DNA of 64,000 nucleotides from Nannobrachium achirus (GCA_963921795.1 OY997645.1:18919070-18983069); one strand, 5' to 3'. Counted from the first letter of the stretch, positions 36,208 to 49,917 are shown. Made by a program: numbers and translations. Notes: generated by a model not told the origin, from the letters alone.

Positions 36208-36444
36208 ATGCACCGCGCGTTCTCGTTCCCGATGACCGTGGAGCGCAGTCGGACCAAGGAGCGCCTGGAGGCGAGTCTGGCCGGGCTGTGTGAGCTGGAG
36301 CTCCGCAAGCAGAGGCAGGAGTGCCTGGTGCTGGGGGCGCTGGCTCTGGGAGAGCCAGAGATGACACAGGACCCTGCAGCCAGAAGCGAGCTGGCGTGTT
36401 TCAGCAGCTGGGGCCAGGAGAACTTGACATTGAGACGGCAGCTG
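36208..36444 (+). CDS. dact3: dact3 exon 1
   Basis: Starts at ATG 36208-36210 (aattgtcATGC) and reads MHRAFSFPMTVERSRTKERL onward through a Leu/Glu-rich helix to RRQL. Donor GTAAGA. 79 codons, phase 0. The start agrees with the family's N-terminal RAFSFP. The exon is CpG-rich compared with its surroundings. Confidence 0.94.
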
Positions 36445-38580
36445 GTAAGAAGTTTTATTATAGGGTTGTGAGTTGTGTTTGTGTTACTTTGTTTTACAGT
36501 TAGCCTTATGTACGGATGGATGGATACTGAACTGATTGGTGGCTCTGTGTTGGTCGACCAATAGGCTATCATCATCACTCAAATAAGAATCCGTTATATT
36601 GCCTGTCTCGCCAATTAAATTACCATGAACATCTAGAATACAACGCGGTCTCATTTGTTATCATCTTGACCGTTGGAGGGACACTGGTGTGGGTGCGCCT
36701 TTTGTGCAGTGGCGACCCTTATCTGCAAGAAAAGTTACTTAAGTTGATTAATATAGGCACTGCCTGGGTCTTTCTCAAAGGATGTGATCTGTAGCCATCG
36801 CTCGGGCTGAGATTTATGCCTGGGGTAACGAAATCAGGGGGTGGAGCACCCGCCGCTTGTGTAGGGTTTAAGCTACCATTTAATGGCCCATTGTTCCTTG
36901 ATCATGGGCTTCTATGGGTTTTTACTACTTAAACAACCTCTTTATTTGATGCTGCACGAGATCATAAATAAATGAAACGTTCGTTTTGATGACGATGGCT
37001 TTTAGCTTAAACATGTCATGCCATTTTAATTAGGATATCCTGTGCATAATTGATGGCTGAGTTTGTAGTTAGGGGTGAATGTGAGGACTATATTGTGCTG
37101 TGCATGCATTCTGTGCCAAGATCCGCCGAAGTGAAAGTGAGGTCAGACTCAGAGAGAGATTCCTGTAGAAGTAGCTGGTAGGCGTGTTTTTTCAGACTGT
37201 GATTGATTGATGTCATAATTAATCCCACGATGGGAACTTCTCAAAAACCAAGAACATTGGTTAAGTGACATCTCAACTAGCCTACAAGAATGGAAACTTT
37301 TACGCATGTCATGGATAGCTTATTCCAATTTAGGCTTCTACAGTGCATTATCATTGTCTTTATTGGTGGGCGTGTATTATTGTATACAGTCTGTAGCTTT
37401 CTCTTGACTGTAAACTCTGCTTTATTACTGGCATTTAATGGACTTTGTTTCAACGATGTAGCCCAGGGGTCTCAACAGGGGGTCTGGGACACAAGAGTTA
37501 CTACAGGGGGTCCTCCAAATCTTTGTGTGTGTGTGTTTTTTTTTATTATTATTAATCACTTGAACCCTAGCGTCGGAGAATTTTTTACGAAAATCTAGCG
37601 CGAGGCGTTGTGCGCTTGTAGATAAGCTATTTTCAGCAAAGAGCTTTGGTGTAGATGGGAAAAAAATCAGACAGTGTCTGAAAACACTAATTGACATGAA
37701 TCCAACATTCACTGATGATTGTGCTGTTCAACAATGGAATCTCTGAAAAGGTTGTCCCTGCTTCATCTCTCTCTCAACTATTAGGGGTCCTTGGCCTGAA
37801 AACGTTGAAGACCCCTGATGTAGCCTATTTATTTGAATTGTTAAACCCTATAGTAGCTCCAGAAAAATGGTCTCACTGTATCTGCTCTCCCACACCCACA
37901 GTCGGCTCCCGCTGGTCTCAGACTCGCTCTAAGCTACAATAGGCTTCATAAAAAAAGAGTGAAAAAGAAATTAAATCAGCAGCCTCCTATTGCTCTCATC
38001 TCTTCCTCTCCCACCCTCCCTGGCCTGCGCTGGGGCCTTAACAATAGGCGCATATGGAGCGGAATACTAATGATCTCGAGGCCCCCGCCGATGCTGCAAC
38101 CGCGAGAGGGGGGGGGGGGGGTCGTGCGCGTCGTGCCCGTGAGTCGCCTTGAAAGCGCATGGCCCGGTGAGCTGTCAGCGCTCTGAACACCGGCCCCCTT
38201 CCAACGATGCACGACCGAGAAGAACCATTATATTATTAGGCCAGACATGCGACGTGCTTTCCTACGTGGCAACATATATTCTGTCCTTAGTTCCTTGTCT
38301 CTGTGGATTTGGAAACCGTCACTGGATCGATGTTTATCAACTGCGAAGCTTATTGAAGCGCGACGATAATTACACTGTGAATTCCTTGGAGATTTGTTGC
38401 CTGGAGATTTGCCTGACCCCCCTCTCCCCAGTTGAATCCCCGAGATTGAGCTTTCCAAATATCAGGTCACCATGTGGGCCAGAGCCATTAAATCCCCAAT
38501 CTCATCTTCCATGCCAAAGTCTCTTGAATGTAGAGGGCCTTTAATATGAAAGAGGAGCAGCTGACCCATGGCACCCGTTG

Positions 38581-38648
<68 letters not shown>

Positions 38649-39976
38649 GCGTGTGGAGATAGCCTATAATATATGCGAGTACAACTTGGCACATGTAAGT
38701 CCCCAACGCAAAGCCCCAAAGGCCCCAAGCCACTGAGACAGAGACATTGGGACTGAGGGCTCTATCTGTGTCTTTCTGTGTCCTATACAGTGTATGGTGT
38801 GTCTGAGGTGTTGACAGCCAATGGGACGCCAGACAGCAGCTGGGAAAGCACAAGGCCGTGTCTTCACTGTCAGCCACCCTGCTGGGTGTGTTTAGTCAGA
38901 GTGGGGGCAAGCCTGTACGCCAAATAATTGCCAATTGTGCATATGCAGACAATGCATAAACACTGTGTACACAAAAGAGTTGTGTGAACTGAACATTTGA
39001 CCTATTTATACGTGGAGTTAATAGGAAAAGTGGTGTGTTTGCGTGTGCCTATGCATGTGCATGCATGAGTTCACTTACGTGTGTATGTGTTCAGCCTGTG
39101 TGCACTGCAATTGAGTGCACATATTCATGTTCATGCATATTTATCTCATGTTGTATGTGCATACTGTACACTATAGGGCTCTATTTTGATTTTCTTAAGT
39201 TCCAGCTCTTATGCCTTAACTTAAAGGCCTATCCATACTGTCTCCGACCACAGAACTCTTCGTCGGAAAGGTCCGGTTCAACTACAAAATGACATCACTC
39301 GCATCTTCCGAAAAGCATTACCCCGCATTAGAGTTCGGAAAGCTGCACGTCGGAAAGTCGGAACTCTCTATCGAAAGGTTCGGTGGTCGGAGACAGTATG
39401 GACAGGCCTATAAGTTAAGGCATAAGAGCTGGTACTTAAGACAGTCAAAATAACAGCCCATGTGTGTTTTAATTGAAGTGTCTAAAGTGTTTTAATTGAA
39501 GTGTCTAAAGTGTAGGACGATATCAATTCAATTCAAAGGAGCTTTATTGGCATGAGAAGCAAGTGTCAAAATATAATAGCGTTTCTGCTGTAGGTTAGGG
39601 TCGTTATTGGTATATTGCATGCCATGGTTTATTTATGTCTGTGACGTCTTATGGGCCTTCCACACCAAGCACAATAACTATGAATAGAAATCATTTTAAA
39701 TATCGTTGAACTCTATAGTAGATGCAGAGTCCACACACCACAACTATAACGATAACATCAGTGTGGACGCTCACATAATTAGCGTGGCTCGCCTTAATGT
39801 GCGCTTGTGTTGATACAGCATCACGTGATCATCATTAGTGAGAGTAGTGGTCGGGGCCACGTTGAGCACGGACTGTCCACTGGATGGATCGTAGCTCCCT
39901 AGTCTTTTCTTTCAATGCACGTATACATGCACACTCAAGCTTATTGCACAGCACACACACTCGCACACGTGTGAGC

Positions 39977-40051
<75 letters not shown>

Positions 40052-40577
40052 CGTGTGCGTGTGCGTAAGCTCGAATCCATGCATAAGCTTGACATTTAAT
40101 TAGAACCCCTTGTGCAACCCCCCACACAGACTATGTACTATTTTTTTTGTATAGGCTACCTGATCAAAATAGCTTATACAAATACCCATATAGGTGCATA
40201 CACACATACCCAACATTATTGCACATCATTTTTTTGCACATTATATAACCGCTTTGTGAAGGCTCTTGAAACAGCTGCTGGACACCTGAGCACAGACTGG
40301 GCCTATGTTATGTTCAGACTCTATTCACTGGCAGTCCCCTGGTTTGCTAGACGCTGAATGCAGGGCACCACAGCACAGACAGGGCATGCTAATGAATGTT
40401 ATTCATTGCAATTATACAAACCCTGCAGTCTGACCGTGTGCCTGTGTGTTGTGAATGTGCATGTTAAACCTGGATAGTATTTGAATATCACACACAATAT
40501 TATTCATGGAACTCAACTTAAATCTATAAATGAAAGAATGTTTTCGTAAAAAGTAGAATGGGAAGGGAGATGGGGGG

Positions 40578-40662
<85 letters not shown>

Positions 40663-40942
40663 GTGCGTGTGTGTGCGTGTGTGTGTATGTGGTCCATCTT
40701 GGCCTCTGTGCACATGAGTGTAGTCAGTGTACGTACGTACGTGTGGCAGTTTCCGGCTTCCCACAGTCTCTCTCTCTCTCTTTCTCTCTCGCTGGAGCCA
40801 GTCACAACACAGCTTTAATTATAGAGAGGCCAGAAGTGAGCCTGCATGCCTTGTGTGCCTTGTTCCATGGCTGAATATGTTCCAGCTCTAAAGAGCCATG
40901 CTGCCCACTCTGAACCTCCAAAGCTGTCTGCTGGTAAAGGGG

Positions 40943-40974
<32 letters not shown>

Positions 40975-41815
40975 TTCTTCAGATCCAAGGCCAGATGAGA
41001 TACTGTGCATGCATGGTCCACACAGCATCAATACATACAGTACTTCAGATCCTGTGGTAAGAAGCCTACAGTTACCCTGAGAATGGGTGGAAACCATGTA
41101 TATCCAAAACCGTTCGTTTTGAATTGATCATTTTAAAAACTATTTAAAATGGTGAAAATAGCTGATCTACAAGCATTACATTGTTTTTACAGGTTGTGAA
41201 ATAAAATATAATATATATAATATATTTTCCCTGCAGCTGACTTTGGTGCGATCCGTGCATGCATCACTCATCCCAAGGCTTAAGAAAATTGTTTTTCGGT
41301 CCGCTCCCCTGCGCTTCCTCCACTCACTATTCACGACTGAAAGTCAATTTAACAGACGCAATCAATCATAGCTTTCATCTGGTTGGTCTGTCGTCAGACC
41401 GTGAGAGGAGGTGGTCCTAATATTTTACACCCTCCGTATCTTTACAGTTTTATGGTTAGGTGTTGCCGGCTTCACTTCCCCTGTCCGTCCGTCTCTCCCC
41501 CGTCGTCCCCCCCATCCCCCAGCAGCCTGGGGGTAGGGGATGCAGTAAAACACTAATGATACAGTGTGCAGGCTGTCTGGCAACCATGGGGGTAGATGCC
41601 ATTAATAATGAAAGAGAATCAAAGACATATCGCTGCAAAAAAGGGGGGACCGGGACCCCCAGCCAGGGCCATCCTCATAGTGGAAGCGGTCGGTGTTAGT
41701 GTGGTTTTGTGCTTGTGCTTGAGACGGCACTGGCTTGGCTTGTCGGCCCACAAAGCCATGTTTGTTTTGTGTGCCATTTCATTACATTTTAATAAGCAGC
41801 ACCACAGTGTCCGCA

Positions 41816-41914
<99 letters not shown>

Positions 41915-43464
41915 CACAGGCACGCGTGTGTGTACATTGATGGGTGGGTGTGTGCACTGCATGCATGACTGACTGGGCTCGAATGGGGAGGAGGTAAAAG
42001 ATCAATTGTGGTGAAAGTGTGTCATTGATGAATTGATTCCCAATAACCTCCCCTCCAAGCTATATCTTTACCTCACATTGGTAGCTAATGACACTGTGTC
42101 CCCAGCCATTTCCCTGCTCTCTCTCATATACAAATGCGGCAGCGATGTAATGATAATGCTCTGTTTATGGTCACACAATGAGCCCTGTTGTCGTGACAAA
42201 AGAAAGCACCCGGTTGTTTTTGTGTGTGTAAAGAGGTTGTGTGATTATAGTATAGGTTAGCTTGGGTCAATTGCGCTCGACAGCCACTGGCGTTATCAGA
42301 GCATTGATCCAGTCCTTCCAGACAAAGGAGTCCAGAGATCAGGCTCTGATTGCAGGGCTGTGCGGTGGCTGAAAGATCCTTATAAGGAGTCCGGGCTGCT
42401 AGTTTACTGTTTATTGTTCGATCACTGAAACCATATACTGTACTGTACTATACACATAATGATGTTTTTCCCCCCTCTTCTTTTTCTTTTCCCCCCACAT
42501 CATACTGTGAGACACACAGTATGTTTACCAGTAGTGATTGAATGGGCATCCAGGAGTGGCTTTAGTGGTTGGAGGACATGCAGTTTGGTATTTTCAATAG
42601 AGATGGACACACATTCACTGTTCTTGTTGCAATCAAACCTTTGAAGGCCTGGTTAATGATGGTCTCTCTATCCACCAGGCCACCCCATGGCCACTGATTT
42701 AATGCTTTCATAAGGATCTCTGTTCTCTGCTTGCAGCTTATGTTTGACAATGGATTTATTGTTTTATGAGCTAAAAGTAAAAACATGAAGTCTGATAAAG
42801 CTGTATTCTTAAGTGTTTCGAGCCTGCTGTAGCCCAGTGGTTCACATTGTCAATGCAGGGGAGCCAGAGCAATGCTGCCTTTCATGCTAGTTATCTAATC
42901 AGGTACTCATTTATAGAATGTAACTAACTACCTGGTAGAATAGAATACTAACCTGTCTGGGTACTCATCATTATAGAGTTGAGTGTTGTGCGCTGTCACT
43001 GTCAGTGACATTTGTCATCTTGACCCCTGTGGTCATGATAAAAGCCACAAGATTAGAAAGAGCTGCACCAATTAGGGGTCAGAAACACTACAGGTCACAT
43101 TGTTCAATCATGTACATTTCAATTAAATTCTGATCAATTCATGATCAACACAGATTTTGAGGATTCAATGTAAACTAGTATATACAGTAGTTTTTGGAAC
43201 TATTGGTTGCCCGATGTTTCTCGTGCATTCATATTGTTCTTGTAGTTATCTCACTCTGAGCTCACCTAAACAAATTCTAAGACAACTGTTAGTTGGCTTT
43301 GGCAATACACGATTATTGAATATTATAAGCATGAATATTCTTCATTGAAATGATCCGCCATTGGTGTGAATTAATTGGCCCGATGGAGGGAATGGAGATG
43401 GTGCGACTGTCTAGCTCAATAGGACTTCTTTCTCTCTCTCTATCTCTCACTCTCACTCTCACTC

Positions 43465-43530
<66 letters not shown>

Positions 43531-44209
43531 GCACGCACGCACGCACGCACGCACACATGGTGCTGTTGAAGAAGAGATGGCTTGTGCCAGTTGTGTGACA
43601 GGCTCTCCATCATAGCGGAGTTGTAATGCTGGAAATGTCACCTCTTCACAGCGACACGCTCAATCTTGTGGTAATGAAGTAAATGAGCCAAGAGTGTCTG
43701 TAATGAATGAATACTTGAAACAAGTATGTATGTCATATTTCTGTGCGTGCCTGTGTGTGTGTTTTAACGCATGCAGACAAGCTTGCACACAAACATGTGC
43801 TGATGTAAGTCTGAACATCAGATGACCTCAGACAGGCAGAAATTGTCTCGTTAATTAGACAAGCATGACCAATTTTCCGGTCTTTCTCATGGGTGCATGA
43901 CTAGCAATTGCGTCAGTCTCTGTCAGTGTGCGCAGTATGCCAGGTATATATAATCACTGCGTGTGTGCGTGCGTGCGTGCGTGCGTGCGTGCGTGTGTGT
44001 GTGTGTGTGTTGTGTTGTGTGTGCGCACGTGTTCATCCATATAAAAGAACATCTCCACACACTTTTCAGAGCAGTGAATTATTCATGTTCCAGATGGCTA
44101 AGAGGCCCATGGATACATATAGAGCAACGTGCAGAAGCACAACACAACTTTTAGGATGCTTGTGTGTGTGTGTGTATATATATACTGTATATCTATATAT
44201 CTATATATA

Positions 44210-44275
<66 letters not shown>

Positions 44276-47200
44276 ATTGGACACATGTTTCCATTTACAC
44301 CAAATTGAAATTGAGTTGTACTATTACATAATATATTAGTAATAGCTGTGTACCAAATCCAATATGGGAAAAGTAAGGATTTGATCTGCTCTCTTCTTTT
44401 AGGAGCTACAGTACAACTTACATCTTTAATTATTATCTTTTTCTCTGTCTCAGAGTGCACTCCAGAGCTCCCCCTGGGGGTTGATGCAAGCACTGGAACA
44501 TCAGTTGGGAGACCTGCGGGTGGACACGGACGAGGGCAGCTGTGATGGGGTCCAAGCTGACACAGGGGACAGCTCAGGTAATAACAACAACAGCTATAAT
44601 GTCTCCTGCATAACACATGCAGCTCCAAGTGCAAAGACAGAAAGAAACAATATTGCTCTTAACCTCTTATCTTCAGCCATAGCTGAAACTGACATATTTT
44701 TATGCATGCAATTTAGAGCCGCGGAAAGTGCACATAATGTAGTTAATGTCATTTACGCTAAGTCCTCACTTTCTGAACGTATAATGTGAACCAGCTTTCC
44801 TATTTCTTTGTGTAATGAGTTTGATGTTTTTATCCTGTTTGCACAAATGTGGCTTTTCATGCTCCAGTTGCTGGCGGTTGTGGTAGTGCCGTGGTGGCCT
44901 GTTTGTGGGTAACGTGGGTAGACAATGAAAACAAGTTTAGAATCTCTTCATTTCCCTGTCATGTGCTTCACAGGCTTCTATGAGTCCAGTGAGGGCCAGT
45001 CTCCTAAGGGGAGGCCTTATTCTGCTGAGCCCACGGAGGTCTCTGTGTCTCCCTGGGCCTACAGCAGTGACAGGCCCAAGTCTCTGGGTAAGGAACACCA
45101 GCAGACCTGGCAGAGACCACTTCAAGGCTGCTACAACCTTATGAGACTTGAATGATTAGACAAGTCAAGTCAACCTGAAGAGTAGTTCAGGTTTTTTGTG
45201 TTTTAGCATTCCTAATGTACTGTATGTCGTGTACAGATCTGCTGTAAGTGATTGTGCAATTTTAGCATTGCATTTGAACTGTTTGATGCAGTCTTGAAAA
45301 ACGAGTCACTGATTTATAGTAACTTGATGAAGTGTAAAGGTGTCTACACACCAAACAGCCTACAGGAGACTCCTTCTGACTGTACACAGACTGCAAAGAA
45401 CTGCAAAAAACTAAGCACTTATTTTTTATTTTATTTTTTTCAGACGACGCCGACTGTAGTTACTGTATGGCAGTGGTGCCAGGTCTGCTCCTTATAAGCA
45501 ACGTTGATCCTGTTTTCCTATAATGTTGCTAGATGTGGGTTGCTTTTGTTTGGGCTTGTTTCTGAAGTGTAGTTGCTTATTTGGCCTTGCTTTCAACATT
45601 ATTTTATAAAATAACTAATGTAATAGAGTTCAGAGGTGAAACTGGTCGCGCTTTTGGGCTTATTTTCATAGACCTGGTCGCGTATTTCACTCACAGAATC
45701 TGGCAACCCTAACCCGGCCGGAGGCAGCTCTGTTCTCCGTGCAGAGGAGGAAAAAAAAGAAAACAACAACAAGGGCACTTGATGGACTATTACTAGCCTA
45801 CTACTAGCTTTGCTTTGGATCCGATTGGAATAGGAATTGAGAGTTGAGATTGAGAATATGGTATTTAGTAAAAATATGCGACGGGAAAATGTCTCTGGCT
45901 TGTTTTGGCTTGGTTTTGGAGCAGTAGTAAACTATTCTACAACTCCCTCAATCTTACCGACGGCGAGGGGCGACTGAACAAAACTGAGCAAGTCCAGTTT
46001 TCCAGTTTTCGGTCGATAAGGTTCCCGACCCGCTGCCGAAAACCTGACGATGAGCTCCCGTTCGGCAACAGACGCTTTCCGCCGCCTTCCGCCGCCGAAT
46101 CGTCGCCGAATCTGTGCGGTTAAAAGTGGCCTTTAGATGTGCATACTAGGTCCACTATTACCTCTTATCTCTATCATTTTCCTACTGCCCTTACTTTGAT
46201 GCCAAACATGATAGGCTTTCCAAACAGAAAACCAATTACCTATAAAGCTATTAAAATATTTACTTTCAATTATTGGTTTCATGAAGGATCTGTATATGTT
46301 AAACGCTTATTTTAGTTTTATGAAACAAAATAATAGAAATAGATTCTGCATTACTACAGTGTTGTTCCATCTTCATAGGAGACCCTCTGATGCTGAACGG
46401 AGAGCACCTGGATGTGCCACGTGCCACTCTGCCCCGTTCCTTCTCTGCCCCTCACCCGCCTCTGGAGGGCATCGCCGAGGAGGGCCCGGCGGAGGAGCCC
46501 TTTCAGTGGGAACTCGGTGGCTTCGACCAAGGCTGGCACCAGCAGGCCACCGAGGAGGACCAGGTGACAGAGGAGGAGGTCTACCAGCACGCCCTGAGGG
46601 TTGAAGGCTACATCCTGGGTCTCATCCAGCGCCACACCCACTCCCTGCGGCCGAGTCAGCCTCGCACCACCCTGACCCCCGACCCCTCGTACTGCAGCAC
46701 TTCCAGCCTGCTCAGGAGGACCCCCTCTCACACCCCGGAGCACTGCCTGCCTGACCCTTACGTTGACCTGCTTGTTGACCCCCGAGGTGACCTTTCAGCG
46801 GAGCATGAGATCTGGGGGGGTGATCTGCTGGAAGAGGAGGCCTGCGGAGGAGAGGCTCCATCTCTAGAGGAGGACTGCTATCTGGCACTGCCCTACCCCC
46901 ACGCCAGGCCTCACTCTCTGGCCGGGGGGCTGCCACTACAATCCCTGCCCCCCCTTGACCCCAGCTGTGGTGTCAGGGCTCTGGACCATTGTTGTGAGCC
47001 CACCCAGTCCCCCCAGCCCTACCTCCTAACTCACTCCCCAGCTCATCACAACCAGCACCTTGTCAGTGCTCAGTACATCCCTGGCCAGGGCTGCCAGGCC
47101 CCTGTCCGGTCCCCCAGGCACTACGCCCCAGATCTGCCCAAACCCGGCCGAGGTGTTGCCTCACCTGACCACCCCAGCTCCAAACCAAGAAGCTCTAAAA

Positions 47201-47895
47201 AGACCCATGATGAGCGGCAGAGCTCAAAGAGACCAAGCAGTAAGACCAGTCGATCTCAGTCAGAGAACAGTATCCTGGGCCAGCGTGGGCTGCCCGAGCG
47301 TCGATACAGCACCACTGAAAGGCCCCAAAGCCGGAGGGACCCGGCACAATGCCAGGCCCAGATCATGGGGGCCCAAGCGGGCACTGGCATCCACAACGGG
47401 GGTCGTCGCTGGTGCTCCAATCTGGAGCTGAGCCAGGACGAGGGGGAGGCCCACACTGGGCAGGTGCACAGACGACCGCCTCGGCGAGCCCGTCAAGGCC
47501 ATCCTTGCCCCCAGACGCAGCCGCATCATTACCGACAGCACCATCACGCCCAGCCTCGACTCTTGGACTACCCAGAGAGAGCACCTCTTTGCCGGGCTGA
47601 GGGGGGCTACGCAGCGGCCGCCCCAGGGGAGTCTGAGTCTAGTATGAGTGAGGTCTACTCCCCAGCCTCCAGTTCATTGTCCAGTAGCTCGGATGAGAGT
47701 GGGGGACTGGTGTGGCCTCAGCAACTGCCCCCACGGCTTGCCCCTTCCTCCTCTTCCTCCTCCTCCCCCCCACAAGCCACTGCCAATGCCTCATCCCAAC
47801 CCAAGGCCTTTGTGAAGATCAAAGCCTCTCACGCTCTTAAAAAGAAGATCCTCAGATTCCGTTCAGGTTCCCTCAAAGTTATGACCACCGTGTGA
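36208..47895 (+). CDS. dact3: Dapper homologue DACT3 (4 exons, complete)
   Basis: DACT/Dapper proteins bind Dishevelled and modulate Wnt signalling. Exons 36208-36444, 44454-44577, 44974-45087 and 46379-47895 join in frame (phases 0, 1, 1) into 663 residues; I recall human DACT3 as slightly shorter. Visible marks: N-terminal RAFSFP and a leucine-rich LEASLAGLCELELRKQRQE segment (dimerisation region of the family), GFYESS in exon 3, SDRPKSLG at the exon 3-4 junction, RSFSAP at about residues 178-183 (possible 14-3-3 site), AQYIPGQ, a Lys/Ser-rich stretch with SRSQSENSILG, GGLVWPQQL and a C-terminal VKIKASHALKKKILRFRSGS block ending MTTV, the class I PDZ ligand. GGLVWPQQL and AQYIPG point to DACT3 rather than DACT1 or DACT2. 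The ohnologue (a or b) is not decided. Confidence 0.95.
37464..37817. mobile_element. hAT-type MITE, 460-bp family, copy 3 (354 bp)
   Basis: CAGGGGTCTCAACAG and GTTGAAGACCCCTG ends with identical 8-bp flanks ATGTAGCC. Internal deletions remove about 106 bp and half of the hairpin (37588-37636). In dact3 intron 1. Confidence 0.88.
38584..38655 (+). repeat. GT microsatellite
   Basis: GT run with GC interruptions at the right end, dact3 intron 1. Confidence 0.96.
39175..39459. mobile_element. Foldback element in dact3 intron 1
   Basis: Arms of about 80 bp: left CTTAAGTTCCAGCTCTTATG and right its near-exact reverse complement, extending outward to AGGGCTCTATTTTGA / TCAAAATAACAGCCC. The loop contains repeated TCGGAAAG/TTCCGA motifs. 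No clear target duplication. Confidence 0.8.
39979..40065 (+). repeat. GT microsatellite
   Basis: GT run ending in GCGT units, dact3 intron 1. Confidence 0.96.
40578..40688 (+). repeat. GT microsatellite
   Basis: About 41 pure units followed by interrupted units. Confidence 0.96.
40944..40972 (+). repeat. Poly-G run
   Basis: 29 consecutive G; able to form G-quadruplex structures. Confidence 0.95.
41819..41911 (+). repeat. GT microsatellite
   Basis: About 46 uninterrupted units. Confidence 0.97.
43430..43530 (+). repeat. CT/CTCACT/CA compound microsatellite
   Basis: TCTC run with CACTCT interruptions, turning into CA at 43516. Confidence 0.95.
44163..44275 (+). repeat. TA-rich compound microsatellite
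   Basis: GT, then TATATC units, then about 26 TA units, ending in CA. Confidence 0.95.
44454..44577 (+). CDS. dact3: dact3 exon 2
   Basis: Encodes SALQSSPWGLMQALEHQLGD, then LRVDTDEGSCDGVQADTGDSS. The QLGDL core is conserved. Acceptor tctgtctcag, donor GTAATA, ends in phase 1. Confidence 0.9.
44974..45087 (+). CDS. dact3: dact3 exon 3
   Basis: Encodes GFYESSEGQSPKGRPYSAEP, then TEVSVSPWAYSSDRPKSL. GFYE and RPKSL are DACT3-like. Acceptor cttcacag, donor GTAAGG, phase 1. Confidence 0.92.
45088..46378. other. dact3: dact3 intron 3
   Basis: Unique sequence with a GC-rich, CpG-containing patch at about 45950-46115 unlike the rest of the intron. No exon or repeat assigned to it. Confidence 0.4.
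46379..47895 (+). CDS. dact3: dact3 exon 4 (large terminal exon)
   Basis: Begins GDPLMLNGEHLDVPRATLPR, SFSAP and ends KVMTTV with TGA at 47893-47895. It carries most of the protein: Pro/Ser/His-rich regions, an RSSKKTHDERQSSKRPSS segment, a poly-Ser run and the conserved basic C-terminus. High GC makes long shadow frames on both strands; these are not genes. Confidence 0.95.
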
Positions 47896-48355
47896 AATCA
47901 TGTTCAAATATCATTTCTGAACTGGAACTTTTACCGTAGTACGTTTTTCCACAAATTAATTACCTCTCCAACATATCCTGTTTTCATATTGTATCTACCT
48001 CTTTGACCAAGCTTGGTCAAAGGATCCTATGCCAGTATTATTCGGTTCATCTGCTAGCTCATAACCCTCGGACAGTAAGGTAATGGGCAATAATAATAAC
48101 ACTGCCATGATCAATCACAATATACAGAAACCCACACACCTTCCACGTACTTATTGGCTACAAATAACTAACTAGGAGTAGTGCATGTGATGTTACTTAG
48201 TGACATGTTTAGCATTACAAAGTTGTCTTTTTTTATCAGACTCTTCAGCAAAACATTTTTCAATTAACTTGGCTAAAACCATGTTAAACTAACACAAACG
48301 CAAATCGATGGTGTTTTCCTGCACAGCCGACATGAGTGCACAAACAAAATAATGA

Positions 48356-48361
48356 AATAAA
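48356..48361 (+). promoter_or_regulatory. dact3: Candidate dact3 poly(A) signal (proximal)
   Basis: AATAAA 460 nt after the stop codon. Confidence 0.4.
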
Positions 48362-48567
48362 ACATTTCTATTAGCTATCTAGTAGCTACATTTTCAAATA
48401 TTATTTATTATTCACATCAATAGATAGATTTCACAGCAGACTTTTTTTCCTCTCCCCATATTTGTCATTTTGATAATTCCCCACGAACAATGAACTAATG
48501 TATATAGGCTACTACAACAGGTCCTGTTGCTGCTAACCCCCGCTGCTGTCCTGGGGGTCGTGTAGAA

Positions 48568-48956
48568 CAGTAGTTCTCAACCTGTGGGTCGGGACCCCCA
48601 GGGGGGTCCCCAAATTATTTTGGGGGGTCCCCAGATGATTAACTTATTGTGCAACATTGTTTTCTCACTCAACATTAAACAAACCAACATAAAGATTAAG
48701 TGTATAAAACATTTCTAAAGTTACAATTTAAGGACTTTTTAATACCTCTGAAATGACAAATTAAACATTGTCCAAATTGTCGAATATTAGAGGCAGAAAT
48801 TGTGAAAATAGCGCATGTAGATCTGCTATTTTCACAATAAAACCATGTTATACAAAATGTAATACCTCAACTCTTAGTGCTCGTCAGGGTGGGGGGGTCA
48901 CCAGTTAAAATATGATTATTTTGGGGGTCGTGGCCTGAAAAGGTTGAGGAACACTG
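48568..48956. mobile_element. hAT-type MITE with exact 8-bp duplication
   Basis: Ends CAGTAGTTCTCAACCTG and GGTTGAGGAACACTG, flanked by identical GTGTAGAA. Reduced hairpin at 48798-48838 (TGTGAAAATAGC ... GCTATTTTCACA). Full-length relative of the nested fragment at 16366-16596. Confidence 0.88.
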
Positions 48957-49823
48957 GTGTAGAATGTAGAAAACCACATGCGTCCACCAATGAGTCGCCA
49001 GCTGCTTCTTTTGACCTGACAGTGAGAAGTTTCACCGTGAGGGCAAAATGTGTGCAGAAGAATCTAGGCTATTCCTCCGAGTTCTGCTCCCCACTGAGCA
49101 GGTGCTCCGACCAACCAGTAGGAGTCACTAGTGTAGCAACAAAGAACACAATACCCTGCCATGTGCCAGGCCAAGCCAGGCCAACACACCAAAATGAAAC
49201 ACACAATTAATTAACATTATTGACTTCATTTGCATTTATTTGTTAAAATGTCAGCTGTGAGAAGGATACTATAAACTCATGTTCCTAATCCTCCTTGTTT
49301 TTGTGTTATTAATTTAATAATGCTGCACTGCAACTGGAAAAGTGACCAACACCAAGTGAAAACATCATCTCTAAATGTTCTGCCCGTGACACACATGCAC
49401 CTCTTTGTTTAAACAAATATGAAATCAGTTTACTTTATATGATATGGTTTGATCCACTGATGATCTAAAACATAATGTAAAAAGTACATTATACTCTACC
49501 AGCTTACCCCATCCCATCCCAACCCCCCACCCACCACCACCACCACCACCGTCATCACCACCACCACCACCACCATCCCCACCATTAGCCCCACCCATGT
49601 GAATAATTGGCTACCTCTCTTCCTCTGGCAGCCAGCTGCTCCAGACCAGTACTGTGATCACTGTGATCAAGGACCAACGAACTGAAATAAGCTGAAGTCC
49701 CCGAGTCAGCTGTAGGCCATAGGGTCACACTCTGGCTCCATGTACATGAAACGCAGAGGCACACAGACACATTCTCTCTTTCTTCTTTCTTCTCATGCAC
49801 ACACACACACACGCACACGCACG

Positions 49824-49870
<47 letters not shown>

Positions 49871-49917
49871 CTGTAAATACCGTTCTGTGGCCTTGTTTGA
49901 AATGAATGTAGTTTGTA

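Larger units (their letters stand above)
41200..44453. other. dact3: dact3 intron 1, 3' part
   Basis: Holds microsatellites only: GT (41819-41911), CT/TC (43434-43516), GT/GC (43961-44024) and TA (44175-44262). No other structure recognised. Confidence 0.5.

Noticed and set aside
46354-47584. Long frames antisense or out of frame to dact3 exon 4
   Set aside because: Shadows of a GC-rich coding exon; low complexity and no family motifs.
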